Origin: Actinomadura fibrosa
GTDB taxonomy: Bacteria; Actinomycetota; Actinomycetes; Streptosporangiales; Streptosporangiaceae
Reading direction: 5' to 3'
DNA length: 55,685 bases
Assembly: GCF_900659615.1 (NCBI RefSeq)
Contig: NZ_CAACUY010000045.1
Coordinates: 1 to 55,685, forward strand
The translations under genes were made by a program, and so were the position numbers. Shown in pieces: positions 1-7,834 of this stretch (position 1 is the stretch's first letter; each line of letters begins with the position of its first letter). Below the pieces are notes generated by a model. It did no database searches and was not told where the DNA came from. It saw only the letters and a program-made list of their open reading frames with translations.

Positions 1-2196
1 CGCCCGCGCCGCCGCGCCCGCCTCGCCCCCCGCCTCCAGCAGCAGCGCCCCGATCCACAGCGACCAGCCCCGCCCGGTCGCGAACTCCGGCGCGTCGGCC
101 GCCGCGAGCGCCGCCTCCGTCTCCGCCGCCATCCGCCCCGCCGTCCGCAGATCGTCCCGCGCCAGCGCGATCCGGCCGATCACCGTCTCGGCGAAGAACA
201 GCCAGCGGGTGCCGATCTCCTCGTCCATCACGAGACCGGACTCCGCCTCCGACAGCGCCGTCTCCCAGTCGCCGAAATGGAACCCCCGCAGCGCCTTCAC
301 GCCCGGCACGTACGGCCGGAAACTGAGCGCGCCGACCTCCTCCATGAGCGCGTGCCCCTCGTTCAGCACCCGCTCCGCGTCGTCCGGACGGTCCGCGTCC
401 AGCAGCACGAACCCGACCGGGATGTGCGGGAACAGGAACGCTCCAGGCGCGGGCCGCGAATCCCCGACCGCCGCCAGGCCCCGCTCACCGAGATCCAGCG
501 CCTCCTTCAGCTCCCCCTCCGCGGCCAGCGCCAGCGCCAGCGTCGTCACCGCCGCGCCGAGCGCCTGCTCGTACTCCGGCCCGGACGCCGCGTCCCGGAT
601 CCGCTCCGCCCGCGCCCGCCCGCCCGCGACGTCCCCCGCGTAGATCAGCGCGTAGGCGGCCCGCGCCTCGAACAGCGCCCGCACCGCGCCACCGGGCACC
701 AGCTCCGCGATCCCGCCGAACGCCCGCGCCGCCTCCGCCCAGCGCCCCTGCCGCGACAGCGCCCGCGCCTGCCCGCTCCGCAACCGGATCTCGTCCTCCA
801 CCGACAGGCACCCCGCCGGGATCGCCGCCGCCAGCTCCCGCGCCTCCGCGAACCGCCCCTCAAGGCCCAGCAGCGGCACCAGGTCCGCGCGCACCGCGGC
901 ACCGCGGGCCCCGTCGCCGCTCGCCAGCTCCAACCCCCGCTCCAGCAGCCGGACGGCCGTCCCCACCGAGTACGCCGACACCTCCTCCGCCGCCTTCCGC
1001 AACCACGCGATCGCCTCCGGATCACCCGGCTGCGCGCCCTCCGCGAGCTGCACCGCCACCTGCGCGGCCGGCGCCCCCGCCGCCGCGAGCGCCTCCCCGG
1101 CCTCATGATGCAGCCGCCGCCGGATCGCCGACGGCAGGCTCTCGTACAGCGCGTCCCGCATCATCGGATGCCGGAACGCCAGCACGTCCCCGCGATCCCC
1201 GACCAGCCCGTGCGACACCGCGTCGTTCAGCTGCGGCAGCAGCCCCGCCAGCGGCCTGCCCAGCACCGCCGCGAGATCACCCGGCGCGAACGACGTCCCC
1301 AGCACCGACGCGACCTGCAACAGCTCCACCGTCGCCGCCGGCAACTGCCCGAACCGCCGGACGATCACCTGCCGCAGGCTCGGCGGCAGCGGACCGTCCC
1401 CGCCGTCCGCGACACCATCGCCCACCACCACCGCCCCCTGCTCCTGCAACCCCCGCAGCAACTGCACCGCGAACAGCGGATTCCCGCCCGCCGCCGCCAA
1501 CCGCCGCCGCAGCGCCCGCGACGGCGGCGCCCCCAGCACCCGCTCGCACAGCGCGCCGATCGCCTCCTCGCCCAGCCGCTCCACCCGCAGCACCTCCGCC
1601 CCGCGCGACGTCACCCGGTCGAGCAGCGCCGCCAGCTCCGCACTCCGCGGACGAGCACGGAACGTTCCCACCAGCAGCAGCGGCAACGACCCCAGATGCC
1701 GGACGACCGCGTCGAACGCCCGCAGCGTCTCCTGGTCCGCCCAATGCAGATCCTCCAGCGCGAGCACCACCGGCCCCTCCGCCGCCAGCCGCTCCAACCC
1801 CGCCAGCAGACCCTCGATCACCTGAAGCCCGCGCAACCCCTTCTCCGCCGGCCTCCCCGCCGGCACGGGCAACCCGCCCCCGGCACCCACGGGCAACCCG
1901 TCCCCGGCACCCCCCGCGTCCGGCGCCAGCAACCCGTCCCCCGCCGGCGCCGCCAGCGCCTCCGCGAGCACCCCGAACGGCCTGCTCCCGCCCATCGCGT
2001 CCGCCGTCCCCGACAACGTCCGCGCCCCCCGCCCCCGCGCCCGCGCGAGCAACGCCTCCAGCAGGAAAGTCTTCCCGATCCCCGGCTCACCCTCCAGAAA
2101 GACGATCTCCCGGGAACCCCCGATGACGCGCTCCAGAACCTCTGTCAGCCTGCCCAGCTCCGCATCGCGCCCGATGAGGAAATCCGGTCCCCCCAC
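1..2196 (-). CDS. Large AAA-ATPase transcriptional regulator (LuxR/LAL type), C-terminus beyond the window
   Basis: The minus-strand frame is open from 2196 to the left edge, so the C-terminus, where a LuxR helix-turn-helix would be expected, is missing. The N-terminus carries an AAA ATPase: Walker A GEPGIGKTF around residue 42 and a Walker B-like region reading LALEDLHWADQET. It is followed by a long alanine/arginine-rich helical (TPR/MalT-like) part with GNPLF and FRHPMMRDALYE blocks, typical of LAL-family regulators. I chose the GTG at 2196 because GGAGAGG lies 5 nt upstream; an in-frame GTG at 2202 overlaps that ribosome site. Upstream neighbours (SDR, DUF72) are on the same strand but 310 bp away, so it is probably transcribed alone. 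The ligand and regulon cannot be told from sequence. Confidence 0.88.
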   Translation of the reverse strand, partial: MGGPDFLIGRDAELGRLTEVLERVIGGSREIVFLEGEPGIGKTFLLEALLARARGRGARTLSGTADAMGGSRPFGVLAEALAAPAGDGLLAPDAGGAGDGLPVGAGGGLPVPAGRPAEKGLRGLQVIEGLLAGLERLAAEGPVVLALEDLHWADQETLRAFDAVVRHLGSLPLLLVGTFRARPRSAELAALLDRVTSRGAEVLRVERLGEEAIGALCERVLGAPPSRALRRRLAAAGGNPLFAVQLLRGLQEQGAVVVGDGVADGGDGPLPPSLRQVIVRRFGQLPAATVELLQVASVLGTSFAPGDLAAVLGRPLAGLLPQLNDAVSHGLVGDRGDVLAFRHPMMRDALYESLPSAIRRRLHHEAGEALAAAGAPAAQVAVQLAEGAQPGDPEAIAWLRKAAEEVSAYSVGTAVRLLERGLELASGDGARGAAVRADLVPLLGLEGRFAEARELAAAIPAGCLSVEDEIRLRSGQARALSRQGRWAEAARAFGGIAELVPGGAVRALFEARAAYALIYAGDVAGGRARAERIRDAASGPEYEQALGAAVTTLALALAAEGELKEALDLGERGLAAVGDSRPAPGAFLFPHIPVGFVLLDADRPDDAERVLNEGHALMEEVGALSFRPYVPGVKALRGFHFGDWETALSEAESGLVMDEEIGTRWLFFAETVIGRIALARDDLRTAGRMAAETEAALAAADAPEFATGRGWSLWIGALLLEAGGEAGAAARA

Positions 2197-2506
2197 AGCC
2201 ACCTCTCCGCAACCACCGCATGAGATTCCCACGACTCAAAAGATCGTCCCCCGTTTCCCCGCCCCAAGGCCCCGCCTGGCCGATCCCGGTCGGGCTTATT
2301 GCAAAGCCCTCGGCGGTCGGCGCTGGCGCGCCTCCCTTCAACGGGCTTTGCGGCGATCGCTAGCATCGCTCCGGCTCGCCTGGCGGCTCACTTCGCGATC
2401 AAGTTCTCGCTTCGCTCGCACTTGGCTTCGCACGCGATCGCAACGTCCCCGCTCGCCGACACTTCCGGCTCAAACCCTCCGCCCGCGCCTCCCCGCCCGC
2501 GCGTTC
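2197..2506. other. 310-bp gene-free spacer
   Basis: No reading frame here has a plausible start and actinomycete codon pattern. The stretch holds one long inverted repeat (2301-2351, listed separately), two copies of the palindrome GCGATCGC (about 2353 and 2435), and pyrimidine-rich low-complexity sequence next to the SDR stop codon. It must contain the promoter for the regulator at its left, but I cannot pick out a convincing -35/-10 pair. Confidence 0.5.
2301..2351 (-). terminator. Inverted repeat, possible terminator of the DUF72-SDR unit
   Basis: GCAAAGCCC (2301-2309) and GGGCTTTGC (2343-2351) are a perfect 9-bp inverted repeat with a GC-rich 33-nt centre that can itself fold. It lies about 155 bp after the SDR stop, on the side where SDR transcripts end. 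There is no T-run, as is usual in high-GC actinomycetes. It could instead be a protein-binding dyad. Confidence 0.4.
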
Positions 2507-3250
2507 TTACGCTAGGCCGCCTGCGGCGTGGAGGTTTTGGCCTGTCAGCCAGCGGGCGTCCTCGCTCGCTAGGAAGGCGACCACGTCTGCGACGTCGGCG
2601 GGTTGGCCTAGGCGTCCCAGGGGGGTCAGTGATGCGGCCGTTTGGAGTTGCTCGGGGGAGTTGGTGCTTCGTAGGAGGTCGGTGTCCGTCGTGCCGGGGG
2701 AGACCGTGTTGACGGTGATGCCGCGCGGGCCCAGTTCGCAGGCCGCCGCGGCGGTCAGCTGCTCCAGGGCGCCCTTGCTCGCCATGTAAGGGGCGATGTT
2801 CGGGACGGGGCGGACCGTGTTGACCGTGGAGATGTTGATGATGCGGCCGCCGTCCCGCATGGTGCGGGCCGCGTGGCGGATGGTCAGGAAGGCCGCCTTG
2901 AGGTTGACGGCCAGGACGCGGTCGAAGAGTTCCTCGTCGGTGTCGGCGATGGGGACGAGATCGATGTTCGCGGCCGCGTTGTTCACCAGGACGTCCAGGC
3001 CGCCGAACTCCTCTTCGGCGAGCTGCATCAGGCGCTCCGCGGCGCCCTTCTCGGCCAGGTCCGAGCGGACGGCGCGGACCTTGCCTCCCGCGTCCTCCAC
3101 CGTGCGGACGACGTCGGTCGCGGCGTCGTCGTTCGAGGCGTAGTTGAACGTGATCGCGGCGCCGTCGCGGGCCAGGCGCTCCACGATCGCGCGGCCGATG
3201 CCGCGCGAGCCTCCGGTGACGACGGCGGTCTTGCCTTCCAGCGTTCCCAC
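2507..3250 (-). CDS. SDR family oxidoreductase
   Basis: A 247-aa classical short-chain dehydrogenase, predicted to be a cytosolic NAD(P)-dependent alcohol/ketone oxidoreductase. The Rossmann motif TGGSRGIG is at residues 12-19, an NNAA block (VLVNNAAAN) is near 90, the catalytic serine lies in INISTV, and the YxxxK pair is in PYMASK. The substrate is unknown; the C-terminus (WLTGQNLHAAGG) is the usual cofactor-side ending. The GTG start has AAGGAG about 6 nt upstream. It follows the DUF72 gene by 13 bp and is surely co-transcribed with it. Confidence 0.92.
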   Translation of the reverse strand: MGTLEGKTAVVTGGSRGIGRAIVERLARDGAAITFNYASNDDAATDVVRTVEDAGGKVRAVRSDLAEKGAAERLMQLAEEEFGGLDVLVNNAAANIDLVPIADTDEELFDRVLAVNLKAAFLTIRHAARTMRDGGRIINISTVNTVRPVPNIAPYMASKGALEQLTAAAACELGPRGITVNTVSPGTTDTDLLRSTNSPEQLQTAASLTPLGRLGQPADVADVVAFLASEDARWLTGQNLHAAGGLA

Positions 3251-3263
3251 GGTGTCTCCTTTT

Positions 3264-4139
3264 TCAGCGAGTGCCGATCAGCTCGGCCATCCGCGCCGCG
3301 TTCCGCTGGGAATGGTCGGCGCAGCAGTTGTTGAAGATGACGTGCGTGGTCGCGGCGTCGTCCGCCAGCGTTTTCAGGTCGCTCGCCCACTGTTGCAGCT
3401 CTTCTTCGCTGTAGAGGTAGGCGAACTTGTCGTAGATGTTCTTGCTGTCCCACCGGGAGCTGTGGCCGTGGAAGCGGACGACTGCCAGGTCGGACGTCGC
3501 CGCCAGTACCGGGGGCACCGAGGAGGTGTGTCCTTGCGGCATGTCCACGCACACGTACGGCAGGTCGTTGCGGGCCAGGAAGTCCAGGGTCGCGTCGCGG
3601 TTCTTCTCGTCCAGCCAGCTCTTGTGGCGGAACTCCACGCAGATGCGCACGGGCGCGCAGCGCTCCTTCGCCTCCAGCACATACGCCCGGGTGCGTTCGC
3701 CGCAGGGGAACCACCGCGGGAACTGGAACAGGACCATGCCGAGCTTCTTCGCCTCGTGCAGTGGCCAGAGTGCGCTCAGGAAGCGTTCCCATACTTCCTC
3801 GGCGACGTTGTCGGGCACGTCCTTGAGGTAGACGGACTGCTTGGCCGGCACCTGCCCGCGCAGGTCCTTGTAGAGCGCGGCGACCCTGGTCGGGTGCTGC
3901 GTGAGGAGCGAGAAGGCCTTCACGTTGAACGTGAAGCCGTCCGGCGTCCGGTCGCGCCACAGGCAGGCGGTCTTCTCCGCGGGCGGCGAATAGTACGTCG
4001 CGTCGACTTCGACCAGCGGGAACTGGCTCGCGTAATACCGCAGCCGGTCCTCGGACGTCTTGGCCGTGTCCGGATACCAGCCCGAGGCCAGCAGGGTCTT
4101 GTCCGTCCACGACGCCGTACCGACCAGGATCTCGCCCAT
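3264..4139 (-). CDS. DUF72 family protein (YecE-like)
   Basis: A 291-aa protein with the DUF72 TIM-barrel signature: an N-terminal VGTASWTDKTLL block, a long central FNVKAFSLLT segment, VCVEFRH-type strand (ICVEFRHKSW) and a C-terminal VIFNNCCADHSQRNA block corresponding to the family's conserved N-N-C region. The biochemical role of DUF72 is not established; the fold suggests a phosphate- or nucleic-acid-related enzyme. The ATG at 4139 has no Shine-Dalgarno, but TAGACT sits 6 nt upstream (4146-4151), so the message is probably leaderless. First gene of a two-gene unit with the SDR. Confidence 0.92.
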   Translation of the reverse strand: MGEILVGTASWTDKTLLASGWYPDTAKTSEDRLRYYASQFPLVEVDATYYSPPAEKTACLWRDRTPDGFTFNVKAFSLLTQHPTRVAALYKDLRGQVPAKQSVYLKDVPDNVAEEVWERFLSALWPLHEAKKLGMVLFQFPRWFPCGERTRAYVLEAKERCAPVRICVEFRHKSWLDEKNRDATLDFLARNDLPYVCVDMPQGHTSSVPPVLAATSDLAVVRFHGHSSRWDSKNIYDKFAYLYSEEELQQWASDLKTLADDAATTHVIFNNCCADHSQRNAARMAELIGTR

Positions 4140-4186
4140 GCGGGCAGTCTAGGAAAACCCTCGTTCCGGCAAAGGCGGAATCAAGA

Positions 4187-4561
4187 TCAGGCGGCGGCGG
4201 TGATGGCGCGGGCCTGCGCCACGGCGTGCGCGGCCCACGCGCCCGACTGGGGGCCGGGCGGGAACTGCGCGGTGTGGTGGAAGCCGGGGCCGGTCACCGA
4301 GACGGCGACGAAGCCGAGGTAGCGGCGCTCCTTCATCAGCAGGAACAGCAGGCCCAGCAGGCAGAACCACACGAAGACGATCGTCAGGACGATGCCCGCG
4401 GTCGAGATGCTCTCGGTGACCTGGGTCGAGTCCTGGACGGTCCAGTGGGCCCCGCGCAGCGGGTACTGCCCGTACGGGAGCAGCACGTGCGTACTGGTCA
4501 GGGCCATATCGCCGATCTGCAACAGGACGGGCTCAGTGCCGCCCATAGGAACCGGATACAT
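4187..4561 (-). CDS. Small single-pass membrane protein, unknown function
   Basis: This 124-aa protein is not one I can assign to a named family. After about 60 polar residues it has one strong hydrophobic segment (GIVLTIVFVWFCLLGLLFLLM, about residues 60-80) followed directly by KERR, which predicts an N-out single-pass topology, and a C-terminal cytosolic tail rich in alanine and glycine. The start at 4561 is preceded by AAGGTGG. A longer reading frame in phase exists upstream but its extra part is antisense to the synthetase gene and lacks normal composition, so I reject it. It is divergent from the lanthipeptide synthetase, about 246 bp away; no functional link is evident. Confidence 0.7.
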   Translation of the reverse strand: MYPVPMGGTEPVLLQIGDMALTSTHVLLPYGQYPLRGAHWTVQDSTQVTESISTAGIVLTIVFVWFCLLGLLFLLMKERRYLGFVAVSVTGPGFHHTAQFPPGPQSGAWAAHAVAQARAITAAA

Positions 4562-4807
4562 CGCCCCACCTTCACCCCGAAACGCACCTCGGCCTCCACA
4601 TCGTAAAGGCGGCCTCTCGTCCAGGTAAGCCCATCCACGCGGAAAACACGGGCCCGTTGTCCGTTCCCGGCGCCTGCCTGCGTTGTTCCTTCCACGGAAC
4701 CGCGATGGAACGGGGTGGAACTCCGATGGAACGCCTCGATCTGTGGAACGCGGACCGTCTGCGGACGGAGTTCGCCGGCGGCCCCATCGCGGCAGGGAGG
4801 CGGATCG

Positions 4808-7501
4808 ATGATCGGCAAGAGCGGACCCGTGGCGGACTCGGTTCTCCTGCTCGACGTGCTGCGGGGCGTCCTCGACCGCTGCGGCGGGCAGCGATGGTTC
4901 GTCCAGCCGGAGGAGGCATGGTGCAGTGCCGCCCCGGCGGCGCGTGTGTCGCGCAAGCACGGGTGGAAGCTGCATGTTTCCGCGACTCCGCTGTCGGCTC
5001 CGATCGTGCTGGCGCGGGCCGCCGAGGCCCTGGTCCGGAACGGGTGCCCGTTCAAGTTCGCGACTGACATCGGACGCGTCCTGGAGCTCGTCGACCATCT
5101 GCAGAACCGCGGGGCGGGCGGCAAGTTCATCACCGTGTACCCGCGGGATGACGAGCAGCTTCTCGCGGTTGCGGACGAGCTTGACCGGGTCACCGCGGAT
5201 TTGGTCGGGCCCAGGATTCTGTCCGATCGTCCGCTCCGTCCGGGCAGCCTCGTGCATTACCGCTACGGCGAGTTCACCGGGGAGCCGGTGTTCACCGATG
5301 ACGGTGTTTTCGAGTCGCGCATGGTGGGCCCGGACGGATCCGTGGTCAAGGACGAGCGGCGGGCGTGGTTCTCGCCGCCGGAGTGGGCCGTGTCGCCGTT
5401 CCCGGAACCGGCGGTCGCGCCGCGGGCACCGGGCGCGGCGATGGTGCTGGCGGGGCGCTTCCGGGTGACCGGGGCGATCCGGCACGCCAACAAGGGCGGC
5501 GTGTACCAGGCGATCGACGACCGGAGCGGCGCGAACGTCGTCGTCAAGCAGGCGCGGGCGCACGTGGGCGCCGCGCTCGACGGCCGCGACGCCCGGGACA
5601 TGCTGCGGCACGAGGCGCACATCCTGGAGGCGCTGGCCTCGTTGTCGCTGTTTCCGGCCTTCGTGGCGCTCTTCGAGGAGCAGGGCGACCTCTTCCTGGC
5701 CGAGGAGGAGATCCCCGGCGTCACCTCGGACGACTGGGCGTCCGAGGGCGGCGATGTGCTCGGTGTCGCCGGTCGCCTGGTCGAAGCGGTGCGGGCGGTG
5801 CACGAGGCCGGTTTCGTGCTGTGCGATCTGAAGCCCAGCAACGTCATCGTCACGCCGGACGGTGGTGTGCGGCTGATCGACGCGGAACTCGTCCACAGGA
5901 CGGGCGAGAGCGTCCGGGGTCGCACGATCGGCTTCGCGGCCCCGGAGCGCTGGGGTGACCGGTCCGCTCGGCGGGGCGTGCGGCCGTCCGCGGACTGCTT
6001 CAGTCTTGGGGTGACGCTGTTCTGCCTGGCCAGTGGTGGGCTCGCGCCGCACTGGGTGGCCGGGCAGCCGAGTTCGCCGCGTTCCGGTGCCGAGCGGCGG
6101 CGGGTTTTGCGGCGGATCGCCGCCGATCGCACTGGGCTTGTGCCGCTCGTCGAGTTGATCGCGGGCCTGACCGAGACCGAGCCCGATCAGCGATGGTCGC
6201 TGGATCGGGCCGAGCGGTTCCTCGCTTCCCCGGCTGCCAGGGCCGAGGCGCCTTCGTCCGGTGTGCTGATGCCTTCAAACGGGCTGGACCGCATGCTGGC
6301 CGACGGCCTGGAGCATCTCCAGCGGGGCATGGTCCCGGACGGGGCGGAGCTGTGGCCCGCCAGTCGCGCGGCACAGAGGCACGACCCGTGCGACGCGTGG
6401 CGCGGGGCCGCCGGTGGGTTGGCCACGCTGACGCGCGCCGCTCAAGTGATGGACGATCCGGCGCTGCGAGCGAGCGTGGCGCGGGCGGCCGGATGGATCG
6501 ACGAGCGGCTGTTCGACATCCCGAGGATCCTTCCCGGCCTGTGCTTCGGCCGTGCCGGTACGGCGTGGGCGCTGCATGAGGCCGGGAGTCTCCTGGACGA
6601 CGCCGGGCTGACGTCCCGGGCCAGGCGGCTCGCCGAGCGGCTGCCGACCCGGGGGAAGAACCCGGAGGTCGCCTACGGGCTCTCGGGGGCGGGCCTGGCG
6701 CGGCTGCACCTGTGGCGGAGCACCGGAGACCGGAGCCTGCTGCGCGGAGCCTTGGACTGCGCAGAATCCGTGCTCGCGGCGGCGGACCACAGCGGCGAGG
6801 ACGTCCTGTGGCCGGTCGCGGTGGACGACGACCAGCACAGCTCCTACGGCTTCGCCCACGGTGTGGCGGGCATCGGGATGTTCCTGCTCGCCGCCGGGCA
6901 GGCCGCCGCCGACGGCTCGGACGACCGGGCCGAGCGGTTCACCGGCGCCGCTCTGAAGGCGGGCGAGACCCTGCTCCGCAGTGCCAGCCTCCGGGAGGGA
7001 GCGGCCGACTGGCCGACGGCCGTCGGAGGCGACGGCTTCGCCACCGGCACGGCGCGGTGGCAGTGGTGCAACGGCCCGGCGGGGATCGGCACCTTCCTCA
7101 TCCGGTTGTGGTCGGCCACGGGCCTCCAGCGGTTCGCGGACGTGGCCGTCCAGTGCGCGGTGACCGCGTCCGAGCGATGGTCGCTCTCGGTGGGCGCCTG
7201 CTGCGGCCTTGCGGGAAGCGGGCACTACCTCCTCGACCTGGCCGACCTGACCGGCGACACCGGCTACCGGGCCCAGGCCGAGCAGGTGGCGGACGTCATC
7301 CATGCCCAGGCGTTCACCGACGACGGCCTGCTGGTCCCCTGCCATCCCGACCTCGGTCACGCCTACGCCGCGGGGACGGCGGGCGTCCTCGACTTCCTGC
7401 TGCGCCTGCGGCACGGCGGGCCGCGCCCGTGGCTCCCCGAGACGGCACGGCCCGGCGGTGCTCGTCCGAGCGCCGCCCATGCCGGCGCCGTCACCCGATA
7501 G
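4808..7501 (+). CDS. lanL: Class IV-type lanthipeptide synthetase (lyase-kinase-cyclase), LanL
   Basis: An 897-aa three-domain enzyme that phosphorylates Ser/Thr of a precursor peptide, eliminates phosphate and cyclises Cys onto the dehydro residues. The N-terminal OspF/SpvC-like lyase has the K-x-H pair Lys54/His56 (WKLHVS) and Lys106 (GKFITVYP). The kinase has Lys247 (NVVVKQA), Asp340 in CDLKPSN, and DAE in place of DFG. The LanC-like cyclase (about 520-890) has FAHGVAGIG, Cys754 in QWCNGPAG, and Cys798-Cys799 in GACCGLAG, which give three candidate zinc ligands. Class III enzymes lack these, so class IV is favoured. The ATG at 4808 has GGGAGGCGG upstream; an in-frame ATG at 4715 has none. 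The precursor and exporter genes follow on the same strand. The product is unknown. Confidence 0.95.
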   Translation: MIGKSGPVADSVLLLDVLRGVLDRCGGQRWFVQPEEAWCSAAPAARVSRKHGWKLHVSATPLSAPIVLARAAEALVRNGCPFKFATDIGRVLELVDHLQNRGAGGKFITVYPRDDEQLLAVADELDRVTADLVGPRILSDRPLRPGSLVHYRYGEFTGEPVFTDDGVFESRMVGPDGSVVKDERRAWFSPPEWAVSPFPEPAVAPRAPGAAMVLAGRFRVTGAIRHANKGGVYQAIDDRSGANVVVKQARAHVGAALDGRDARDMLRHEAHILEALASLSLFPAFVALFEEQGDLFLAEEEIPGVTSDDWASEGGDVLGVAGRLVEAVRAVHEAGFVLCDLKPSNVIVTPDGGVRLIDAELVHRTGESVRGRTIGFAAPERWGDRSARRGVRPSADCFSLGVTLFCLASGGLAPHWVAGQPSSPRSGAERRRVLRRIAADRTGLVPLVELIAGLTETEPDQRWSLDRAERFLASPAARAEAPSSGVLMPSNGLDRMLADGLEHLQRGMVPDGAELWPASRAAQRHDPCDAWRGAAGGLATLTRAAQVMDDPALRASVARAAGWIDERLFDIPRILPGLCFGRAGTAWALHEAGSLLDDAGLTSRARRLAERLPTRGKNPEVAYGLSGAGLARLHLWRSTGDRSLLRGALDCAESVLAAADHSGEDVLWPVAVDDDQHSSYGFAHGVAGIGMFLLAAGQAAADGSDDRAERFTGAALKAGETLLRSASLREGAADWPTAVGGDGFATGTARWQWCNGPAGIGTFLIRLWSATGLQRFADVAVQCAVTASERWSLSVGACCGLAGSGHYLLDLADLTGDTGYRAQAEQVADVIHAQAFTDDGLLVPCHPDLGHAYAAGTAGVLDFLLRLRHGGPRPWLPETARPGGARPSAAHAGAVTR

Positions 7502-7508
7502 CCACCTG

Positions 7509-7534
7509 CGCCCACCGGCTCCGGCCCGTGGGCG
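7509..7534 (+). promoter_or_regulatory. Hairpin between synthetase and precursor genes
   Basis: CGCCCAC (7509-7515) and GTGGGCG (7528-7534) form a perfect 7-bp stem with a 12-nt loop, 7 nt after the synthetase stop and before the precursor's ribosome site. It could be a 3' stabilising structure, a partial terminator or an RNase processing site that lets the precursor message accumulate separately. Confidence 0.5.
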
Positions 7535-7570
7535 GAGGCCGAACCGACCCAGGGAGGGAGGTGAACGAAC

Positions 7571-7708
7571 ATGTTCGACATCGCAGAGCTGCAGAAGCTG
7601 GAGGCCCGTGACACCACGCCCGAAGGCTTCGCCGCGGCGAGTGGACCCACTCAGTGCTGCGAGGAGAACGGGACGCGCCACGTCTCGATCCTCACGACGC
7701 GCGGCTAG
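7571..7708 (+). CDS. lanA: Lanthipeptide precursor peptide (LanA)
   Basis: A 45-aa peptide gene with a near-perfect ribosome site (GGGAGGTGA, ending 6 nt before ATG) placed between the synthetase and the exporter. The leader (about 1-24) is acidic and amphipathic: MFDIAELQKLEARD, then TTPEGFAAAS. It contains an I-x-E-L-Q motif like the LQ recognition motif of class III leaders such as labyrinthopeptin. The proposed core (about 25-45) has Thr27, a Cys29-Cys30 pair, then Thr35, Ser39, Thr42 and Thr43, ending TTRG. So most dehydratable residues are C-terminal to the only cysteines. Too short for default gene callers but supported by position, ribosome site and Cys/Ser/Thr content. The cleavage site is inferred. 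Alternatively it might be a small non-peptide ORF, which I consider unlikely. Confidence 0.88.
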   Translation: MFDIAELQKLEARDTTPEGFAAASGPTQCCEENGTRHVSILTTRG

Positions 7709-7738
7709 CTGATCCCTCCCCGGGGACCGGGAGATCAG
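7709..7738 (+). terminator. Hairpin right after the precursor stop codon
   Basis: CTGATC (7709-7714) pairs with GATCAG (7733-7738), and inside it TCCC pairs with GGGA. It begins one base after the precursor stop. No U-run follows, so it is either a weak intrinsic terminator or a 3' stabiliser of the short precursor transcript. Confidence 0.5.
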
Positions 7739-7750
7739 CCGGAGGGCGGG

Positions 7751-7804
7751 CGGGCACGGGCGCCGGCGGCCATGCGAGAGGCCGGCCGGAGGCGCCCGTG
7801 CCCG
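7751..7804 (+). terminator. Strong hairpin between precursor and exporter genes
   Basis: C at 7751 plus GGGCACGGGCGCC (7752-7764) pairs perfectly with GGCGCCCGTGCCC (7791-7803) plus G at 7804: a 14-bp GC stem, with GGCC/GGCC pairing further inside. It is the most stable structure seen in the window. Together with the two hairpins upstream it makes the precursor a separately bounded transcript with partial read-through into the exporter. It also argues that the exporter starts at 7835, not at the ATG inside the loop (7772). Confidence 0.7.
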
Positions 7805-7834
7805 CACCCGGTGACGACGGAGGATGTGATCGCG

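Noticed and set aside
4187..6052. 621-codon minus-strand frame extending the small membrane protein
   Set aside because: Only the last 124 residues look like a protein; the rest is antisense to the synthetase and Arg-rich.
7772..7834. Extended N-terminus of the exporter from ATG 7772
   Set aside because: The ATG sits in the loop of a 14-bp GC hairpin, the extra residues are Arg/Pro-rich, and a good ribosome site serves the GTG at 7835.
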